From: Chloroflexota bacterium
Lineage (GTDB): Bacteria > Chloroflexota > Dehalococcoidia > UBA1127 > JACQUN01
Reading direction: 5' to 3'
Assembly (NCBI GenBank): GCA_016210285.1
Contig: JACQUN010000142.1
Span: 1 to 20,217, forward strand
Length of the DNA stretch: 20,217 nt
Numbering within the stretch: the first letter of the stretch is position 1; every line of letters begins with the position of its first letter. Made by a program: the position numbers and the translations under genes. Of this stretch, positions 14,728 through 20,217 are shown piece after piece. The notes beneath the pieces are model-generated. The model was not told the DNA's origin. It was given only the letters and a program-made list of their open reading frames with translations, and did not search any database.

Positions 14728-15123
14728 CTAGAGGGCAGCCACCCCTGCCTGGACAATCTCCAGGTCCTGCTCTGCACTGCCGCCACTGGCCCCAACGCCC
14801 CCCAGCGCCTGGTCGCCTCGCTTGATAGGCAGGGAGCCCAGGGCTGCCAGGACCCGGCCGCCGTGCATGGCGGCAAAGGCCCGGAAGAAGGGTCGCTCCT
14901 GGAGATTGATGAGGTCAGCCCCTGGCCGCCGGAAGGCAGCCACGGTGAACGCCATCGCCGTGGCGATCTCGACGGTGTACCAGCCGGCGCCATCCATGCG
15001 GTGGAGGGCAACCAGGCGCCCGTTCTCGTCTGCCACGGCGATGCTCACCTTGACTCCCATTTGCGCTGCCTTGGCCTGGGCGGCCTGGAGCAGCCGTTCC
15101 GCTTCCGCCAGGGTGATAGGCAT
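14728..15123 (-). CDS. GlcG/HbpS family protein (haem-binding/degrading-like)
   Basis: From ATG 15123 the product has 131 residues; GGAGGG lies a few bases upstream. An in-frame start 27 bases earlier is less likely, because it would place that site inside the gene. The fold signature is clear: ITLAEAERLL, then MGVKVSIAVADENGRLVALHRMDGA, an AFTVAAFRRPG helix, and GSLPIKRGDQALGGVGASGGSAEQDLEIVQAG, which is the family's conserved C-terminus. Members bind haem or cobalamin or act as accessory subunits in glycolate or diol metabolism. None of those partners is adjacent, so function stays open. It lies 41 bases behind the phosphohexomutase gene on the same strand and is probably cotranscribed. Confidence 0.88.
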   Translation of the reverse strand: MPITLAEAERLLQAAQAKAAQMGVKVSIAVADENGRLVALHRMDGAGWYTVEIATAMAFTVAAFRRPGADLINLQERPFFRAFAAMHGGRVLAALGSLPIKRGDQALGGVGASGGSAEQDLEIVQAGVAAL

Positions 15124-15164
15124 AGCACCCTCCTTCTCAAGGTGTCCCACAGGCCATTGGCCGG

Positions 15165-16580
15165 CTACACCCCCGCCAGGTCTCGACCCGCCGCCAGGAG
15201 CGCCTCCACCTGCTGGGGGCTCTCCGCCTCTGCATAGATGCGGAGCAGCGGCTCCGTTCCGGAAAACCGGATGACCAGCCAGGCGCCGCCTCTCAGCACA
15301 AACCGGAACCCGTCCCTGTCGTCCAGGCGCTCGACAGGTTTCCCTCCCAGTTGGTCTGGCCGGGCGCTCTGAACCTGCTGCTGGATGGTGGCCCGCCGCT
15401 CGGCGGGGAAGGGGATGTCCACGCGCCGGTAGTGGTGGGGACCAACCATCTGGTGAAGGGTGTCGAGAAGCTGTGAGGGGGACTTCCCCAGGCGCACCAT
15501 CATGTCCAGAAGGAGCAGGCCGCTGAGGATGCCGTCTCGCTCCGGGATGTGGCCCCGAAAGCCGAATCCGCCGCTCTCCTCACCCCCCAGGAGGGCACCC
15601 TTCTCCACCATGAGCGGGGCGATGTACTTGAAACCCACGGGGGTCTCATAGACCGGCACTCCGTAGCGCTCCCCCAGGCGGTACACCATGCTGCTGGAGG
15701 TGAGCGACTTGATGATGGGCCCCCGCTCTCCCCGCACCTCCAGGAAGTAGAGGGCAAGCAGGGCGAAGACCTGGAGGGGCGTCAGGAAGCGGCCCGATTC
15801 GTCCATCACCCCCAGCCGGTCGGCATCGCCGTCCAGCGCCAGCCCGATGTCCGCTCGCTCCTCCACCACGGCGCGGGAGAGTGGAGCCAGGTTGTGGGCC
15901 ACCGGCTCGGGGTTGTGCATCCCCGGAAAGGCGGGATTGCGCTCCCCCCGCAGCTCCTTGAGCCACGTCTTGCCGCCCTCCAGGAAGGCGCCGAAATAGC
16001 CTGCCCCGGCACCATGCATGGCGTCCACCACCACACGCAGCCCTGCTCTCTGCAAAGCACCCAGGTCCACCAGGCGGGCCAGGTGCTCTCGGTACACGGG
16101 CGCCATGGAGGCACGTTCCACCAGCCCTTGTCGCACCCCTTCTGCCAACGGGAGCGATGCGATCTGCCCTGCGGCCACCTGCTGGATATGGCGCTCCAGG
16201 GCCTCCAGGACCTCAGGCGGGGCGCTCCCCCCCTGGGCGGTACGCACCTTGAAGCCGTTCCAGTGGGCGGGGTTGTGGCTGGCCGTGATGATCACTGCGC
16301 CAGCGGCCTGGCGCGCCACCACGTTGTAGCTCACCACGGGGGTTGGGGTGGCCTCATCTCCCAGGAGACAACGGAGCCCGTTGCCGGAGAGCACCTCTGC
16401 CACGGCAACGGCAAACTCCCCCGAGGCGAAGCGGGTGTCGTACCCCACCACCAGCGGGCCCGGCGTCCCTTGGCCCAGGAAGTACCGGGCTGTTCCCTGG
16501 GCACAGCGCCGCACGTTCTGGAACGTGAACTCCTCGGCGATGACCCCTCGCCACCCGTCGGTGCCGAACTTGATGGTCAC
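15165..16580 (-). CDS. Phosphoglucomutase/phosphomannomutase family enzyme
   Basis: This 471-residue alpha-D-phosphohexomutase interconverts hexose 1- and 6-phosphates through a phosphoserine. Domain 1 opens with KFGTDGWRG (4-12), and the active-site serine is S101 in ITASHNP. The metal loop is DGDADR (250-255), the sugar-specificity loop is GGEESGGFGF, and the phosphate loop is RFSGTEPLLRIY near the end. The GTG start (16580) is supported by the family N-terminus. Its leader overlaps a repeat module (16584-16620) that supplies the GAGGGT ribosome site. The pyrophosphorylase gene upstream on the same strand would use its hexose-1-phosphate product. Glucose versus mannose preference cannot be decided reliably. 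Confidence 0.94.
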   Translation of the reverse strand: MTIKFGTDGWRGVIAEEFTFQNVRRCAQGTARYFLGQGTPGPLVVGYDTRFASGEFAVAVAEVLSGNGLRCLLGDEATPTPVVSYNVVARQAAGAVIITASHNPAHWNGFKVRTAQGGSAPPEVLEALERHIQQVAAGQIASLPLAEGVRQGLVERASMAPVYREHLARLVDLGALQRAGLRVVVDAMHGAGAGYFGAFLEGGKTWLKELRGERNPAFPGMHNPEPVAHNLAPLSRAVVEERADIGLALDGDADRLGVMDESGRFLTPLQVFALLALYFLEVRGERGPIIKSLTSSSMVYRLGERYGVPVYETPVGFKYIAPLMVEKGALLGGEESGGFGFRGHIPERDGILSGLLLLDMMVRLGKSPSQLLDTLHQMVGPHHYRRVDIPFPAERRATIQQQVQSARPDQLGGKPVERLDDRDGFRFVLRGGAWLVIRFSGTEPLLRIYAEAESPQQVEALLAAGRDLAGV

Positions 16581-16583
16581 TGC

Positions 16584-16620
16584 ACCCTCACCCCCTGCTG
16601 TCCCCTCTCCCTTGCCAAGG
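16584..16620 (-). repeat. Repeat module shared with 4499-4535
   Basis: Read on the minus strand, this 37-base stretch (CCTTGGCAAGGGAGAGGGG... to GGGGGTGAGGGT) closely matches 4499-4535 on the plus strand. Differences are a few substitutions and one compensated shift. It lies directly upstream of the phosphohexomutase GTG and includes its ribosome site. Confidence 0.65.
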
Positions 16621-16644
16621 GCCTTGCCCTAAAAGTGCCTCTAA

Positions 16645-16771
16645 CAGGGTGATGAAAAACCCTTTTCGACCATCCCCCTGCCCCTCTTTCCTTCGCCAGG
16701 CTCAGGGCAGGCCCTCAGACCCCCGTCAAAGGGGCTTCGCCCGTCTGAATCACCCCTTTTTCAACAGCCTG
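16645..16771. repeat. 127-bp palindromic element with 15-bp imperfect terminal repeats
   Basis: CAGGGTGATGAAAAA (16645-16659) and the inverted CAGGCTGTTGAAAAA (16757-16771) match at 13 of 15 positions. The interior is C-rich and non-coding. The element is one of three units packed into the 457-bp gap between the phosphohexomutase and pyrophosphorylase genes. Confidence 0.65.
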
Positions 16772-16776
16772 CTAAT

Positions 16777-16892
16777 GTCACCCCGAGCCCTTCGTCAAAC
16801 TCAGGGTGAACTCCGCGAAGGGTCTGGAGTTGGGGGTCAGCCAAGCATAAACCGGCACCCCACCCCAGATTCTTCACTTCGTTCAGAATGAC
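16777..16892. repeat. Second GTCA..CTGAG-type palindromic repeat
   Basis: The unit starts GTCACCCCGAG (16777-16787) and ends with inverted TTCAGAATGAC (to 16892). Internal GGGTCTGG and CCAGATTCTTC steps resemble the unit at 14080-14165. It begins 5 bases after the preceding element, and no gene is visible in it. Confidence 0.65.
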
Positions 16893-16934
16893 TTTTGAGG
16901 CAAAGCCCTCTCCAAGAGAGAGGGGGAACATCCT

Positions 16935-16991
16935 GGAGCTGGGGGCACGTCCCCCAACCCCCTGCCAGAGGGGGATGCCCCCCTGGACTCC
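16935..16991 (-). repeat. Repeat module shared with 4424-4482
   Basis: On the minus strand this 57-base stretch reads GGAGTCCAGGGGGG..., then CCCCTCTGGCAGGGG, then GGGGG.CGTGCCCCCAG. It matches 4424-4482 on the plus strand over its length, with a few changes. The remainder of the gap, 16992-17037, shows nothing recognisable. Confidence 0.65.
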
Positions 16992-17037
16992 CCTGGGGGC
17001 CAGATTTGAACTGCAGGGCGGTGCCTTGGCCTGGGGA

Positions 17038-18162
17038 CTACTCGATGCGGACGAAGGAGAGGGTTCCCGCCGCCAGGCGCTTGCCGGGCCCCAGGGCGGC
17101 GCCGTACTCCAGATGGTTCCCTTCCTCCACCACCGCGTCATCCGCCAGGATGCATCCCCGCCCAACGGTCACTCCCTCCCCGACACGCACGTTGCGCCCC
17201 AGGATGCACTCTCTCAGTACAGCCCCTGGCCCCACCCGGGCCCCGGCCCAGAGGACTGAGCCCTCGACCACAGAGCCTTGCCCCAGGCGGCACCCATTGC
17301 CCAGGGCGGCTGGGCCCTGGATGCGGACCTGGGGCCCCACGACACAGTCCCGGCCCACCAGGACAGGGCCGCTTACCTGGGCCGTCGGGTCAAGAACGCT
17401 GCCCTCCCCTACCCACAGAGTCGTCCCTGCCTGGGAACCATTGAGTTTGATCGGCAGAGCCCCCAGCAGGAGGTCCCGGTGCGCTTTCAGGTAGTTTCTG
17501 GGGGTGCCCAGGTCCAGCCAGTAGGCGCGGCAGCGGTAGGCCCAGACGGCCTCCCGTAGCTCCAGCAGACGAGGGAAGAGCCCCCGCTCGAACATGTAGT
17601 GGGCGCCTGTGGGGACATGGCGGAGCACCCTGGGCTCCAGGATGTAGGTGCCGGCGTTGACCCAGCAGGTGGTCACCTGCTCCGGCGAAGGCTTCTCCAC
17701 GAAGCGCTGCACCCGGCTTGCGCTGTCGGTCTCCACTGCTCCGAAGGGTGACGGGTCCTCCACCGGGGTCAGGACGATGGTGGCAGCCGCCCCAGCCTGG
17801 CGGTGGAAGGACAGAGCGGCAGTGAGGTCCAGGTCGGTGAAGATATCCCCGTTGAAGACGAAGAAGGTGTCGTCCAGCAGGGCCTCCACCTGCTTTACTG
17901 CTCCGGCAGTGCCCAGGGGGTGCTCTTCGATGGAGTAGTGGAGCTTGATGCCGAAGGCAGACCCATCCCCGAAGTGCCGCTGTACCTGCTCCGGTAGATA
18001 GTAGAGGGCCAGGACAACCTCGTCGATCCCGTGCCGCCGCAGGTGCTCCAGCATGTACTCCAGAAAAGGCCGGTTCAGCACAGGCACCATGGGCTTGGGG
18101 ATGGTGCAGGTGAGGGGACGCAGCCTTGTCCCCTCACCGCCCGCCAGGATCACTGCTTTCAT
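17038..18162 (-). CDS. NDP-sugar pyrophosphorylase (mannose-1-phosphate guanylyltransferase/glucose-1-phosphate nucleotidyltransferase-like)
   Basis: This 374-residue enzyme joins a sugar-1-phosphate and an NTP to make NDP-sugar and pyrophosphate. The nucleotidyltransferase domain has GGEGTRLRP (8-16), KP at 23-24, GTAGA (84-88), the metal and sugar loop NGDIFTDLD (104-112), VEKP (155-158) and VNAGTYIL (168-175). Residues ~255-365 form a left-handed beta-helix of hexapeptide repeats (VGEGSVLDPTAQVSG, VGRDCVVGPQVRI and so on), as in GDP-mannose pyrophosphorylases. Two-domain architecture favours GDP-mannose or a similar product, but the sugar and nucleotide are not certain. It starts 69 bases after metK on the same strand. 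The phosphohexomutase lies downstream and would supply its substrate. Confidence 0.9.
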   Translation of the reverse strand: MKAVILAGGEGTRLRPLTCTIPKPMVPVLNRPFLEYMLEHLRRHGIDEVVLALYYLPEQVQRHFGDGSAFGIKLHYSIEEHPLGTAGAVKQVEALLDDTFFVFNGDIFTDLDLTAALSFHRQAGAAATIVLTPVEDPSPFGAVETDSASRVQRFVEKPSPEQVTTCWVNAGTYILEPRVLRHVPTGAHYMFERGLFPRLLELREAVWAYRCRAYWLDLGTPRNYLKAHRDLLLGALPIKLNGSQAGTTLWVGEGSVLDPTAQVSGPVLVGRDCVVGPQVRIQGPAALGNGCRLGQGSVVEGSVLWAGARVGPGAVLRECILGRNVRVGEGVTVGRGCILADDAVVEEGNHLEYGAALGPGKRLAAGTLSFVRIE

Positions 18163-18231
18163 GCGTATTCCCTGCGACGAGGCTTCTCAGAGAAGCACAC
18201 GGTGGAGCGAGCGGCCAACTCAGGCTGGATG

Positions 18232-19464
18232 CTACCTTGGAGACCCCGCCTGCGCCCTGGCCTCTTCCCGCAGGAGCTCGACCTTGTCCAGCCGCTCCCA
18301 GGGGAGGTCCAGGTCATCCCTGCCAAAGTGGCCGTAGGCCGCGGTGGGTTTGTAGATGGGCCGCCGCAGGTCCAGGTCCCGGATGATGGCCCCTGGCCGG
18401 AGGTCAAAGTGCTTCTCCACCAGCCGCTCCATGAGGTCCTCCTTCACCGTGCCAGTGCCGAAGGTCTCGACGGAGACGGAGATGGGCTTGGGCAGGCCGA
18501 TGGCATAGGAGACCTGGACCTCCGCCCGCTGGGCGAGGCCCGCCGCCACGATGTTCTTGGCAACGTAGCGAGCGGCATAGGCCCCGGAGCGGTCCACCTT
18601 GGTGGGGTCCTTGCCGGAGAAGCACCCGCCGCCGTGTCGCGCGGAGCCTCCGTAGGTGTCCACCAGGATCTTCCTGCCGGTGAGGCCCGTGTCTCCAGCA
18701 GGGCCACCCACCACGAAGCTTCCCGAAGGGTTGATGTGATAGATGGTGTATTTGTCAAGGAGCATGGCAGGGATGATCGGTTTGATCACCTGCTCCATGA
18801 TGTCCTGACGCATCCGCGACGAGCTTACGTCGGGATCATGCTGGGGGCTGACGATGACGGTGTGCACGCGCTTGGGCTGTCCATAGCAGTACTCGACGGT
18901 GACCTGGGACTTGCCGTCAGGGCGCAGGTAGGGCAGGATGCCAGCCTTGCGGACCTCCGCCAGGCGCCGGCAGAGCTTGTGGGCAAGGAAGATGGGCAGG
19001 GGCATAAGCTGGGTGTTCAGCTCGGCGCTGTCCACCGCTTCACGGCAGGCGAAGCCCACCATCATGCCCTGGTCCCCTGCGCCCACCTGCTCCGGGTCGC
19101 CGGGGTCGCCGCGCCCCACGGCGCGGTTGATCTCTTCGGACTGCTTTTGCACGGCGACGATGACGCCACAGGTGTCGTGGCCGATGCCGTACTCGGGGCG
19201 GGTGTAGCCGATCTCCTTCAACGTCTCGCGCACCAGCTCGCTGAAGTTCACCTGGCCCGAGGAGGTGATCTCCCCCATGACCACCACCAGGCCCCGGGTC
19301 GCGCTGCTCTCGCAGGCGACGCGGGAGTAGGGGTCCTGGGCCAAGAAGGAGTCCAGCACCGCATCGGACACCTGGTCGCAGACCTTGTCCGGGTGCCCCT
19401 CCGTGACCGACTCAGAGGTGAACAGATACTTGGGGGAATCGAAGAAGCTCATGCGCATGCCCAT
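18232..19464 (-). CDS. metK: S-adenosylmethionine synthetase
   Basis: MetK makes SAM from methionine and ATP. It has 410 residues, slightly longer than the usual ~385-400. Motifs are [14 protein letters not shown] (ending at 27), the ATP/methionine hexapeptide GAGDQG (128-133), [13 protein letters not shown], and the P-loop-like [16 protein letters not shown] (278-293). In the last motif the canonical Ala after GGG is Cys (C281), a small unusual change. AGGAGG precedes the first ATG by 10 bases, and a second ATG (residue 5) is a possible alternative. It follows ahcY by 23 bases, forming a SAM-cycle operon in which AHCY removes the S-adenosylhomocysteine left by methylation. Confidence 0.97.
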   Translation of the reverse strand: MGMRMSFFDSPKYLFTSESVTEGHPDKVCDQVSDAVLDSFLAQDPYSRVACESSATRGLVVVMGEITSSGQVNFSELVRETLKEIGYTRPEYGIGHDTCGVIVAVQKQSEEINRAVGRGDPGDPEQVGAGDQGMMVGFACREAVDSAELNTQLMPLPIFLAHKLCRRLAEVRKAGILPYLRPDGKSQVTVEYCYGQPKRVHTVIVSPQHDPDVSSSRMRQDIMEQVIKPIIPAMLLDKYTIYHINPSGSFVVGGPAGDTGLTGRKILVDTYGGSARHGGGCFSGKDPTKVDRSGAYAARYVAKNIVAAGLAQRAEVQVSYAIGLPKPISVSVETFGTGTVKEDLMERLVEKHFDLRPGAIIRDLDLRRPIYKPTAAYGHFGRDDLDLPWERLDKVELLREEARAQAGSPR

Positions 19465-19487
19465 CGTGGTGTTTCCTCCTGCAAAGG

Positions 19488-20217
<730 letters not shown>

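Noticed and set aside
15549..16652. 367-codon plus-strand open frame
   Set aside because: It is antisense to the phosphohexomutase, which carries every catalytic motif.

Overview
The window is a GC-rich bacterial chromosome segment that is mostly ordinary housekeeping and catabolic genes. Its first ~1.45 kb is a visibly AT-richer accessory patch, and several dispersed palindromic repeats sit between genes. Taxonomy is an inference. The gene mix fits an environmental Chloroflexota (Dehalococcoidia-like) lineage: adjacent ahcY-metK with a short thermophile/archaeal-type AHCY C-terminus, an Fe-S type PurF, stand-alone desulforedoxin-like proteins, family III CoA transferase and amidohydrolase genes, and abundant GTCA..CTGAG palindromes. 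No rRNA, tRNA or CRISPR array was seen.

Layout. (1) 1-1500: an AbrB-fold antitoxin with a RelE/ParE-type toxin, then a zinc-ribbon HNH-like protein. The last gene is bracketed by a perfect 13-bp inverted repeat. (2) 1642-4279 (+): a three-gene cluster of beta-hydroxyacid dehydrogenase, family III CoA transferase and MaoC-like dehydratase, probably one acyl-CoA or short-chain hydroxyacid pathway. (3) 4280-4549: a repeat-rich convergent gap. (4) 4550-7483 (-): a lipoprotein HtrA-like protease, then an N-acyl-D-amino-acid deacylase whose only sensible start is ACG. A 164-bp MITE-like element lies between them. (5) 7619-9349 (+): a small conserved-looking hypothetical, a four-helix membrane protein and an alpha/beta hydrolase. 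(6) 9364-11950 (+): a near-consensus promoter, a possible 13-residue leader peptide, purF and purM. (7) 12005-14027 (+): a DinB-fold protein, recR and recO. (8) 14263-14646 (+): a promoter and two tandem tiny desulforedoxin-like iron proteins. (9) 14728-20217 (-): reading in the direction of transcription, ahcY (cut by the window edge), metK, a sugar-nucleotide pyrophosphorylase with left-handed beta-helix tail, a 457-bp repeat cluster, a phosphohexomutase and a GlcG/HbpS-family protein.

Functional links. purF and purM act in de novo purine synthesis. recR and recO act together in RecFOR recombinational repair. ahcY and metK form the SAM cycle. The phosphohexomutase and pyrophosphorylase can jointly make NDP-sugars for envelope polysaccharide.

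The most noteworthy items are the ACG start of the deacylase with its complete Shine-Dalgarno and intact N-terminal family motif, the paired desulforedoxin-like mini-genes, two repeat elements whose ends supply the stop codons of adjacent genes, the attC-like inverted half-sites around the HNH-like gene, a possible leader peptide overlapping purF, and a protease promoter positioned for a leaderless mRNA. No clearly new multi-gene system is demonstrable from sequence alone.
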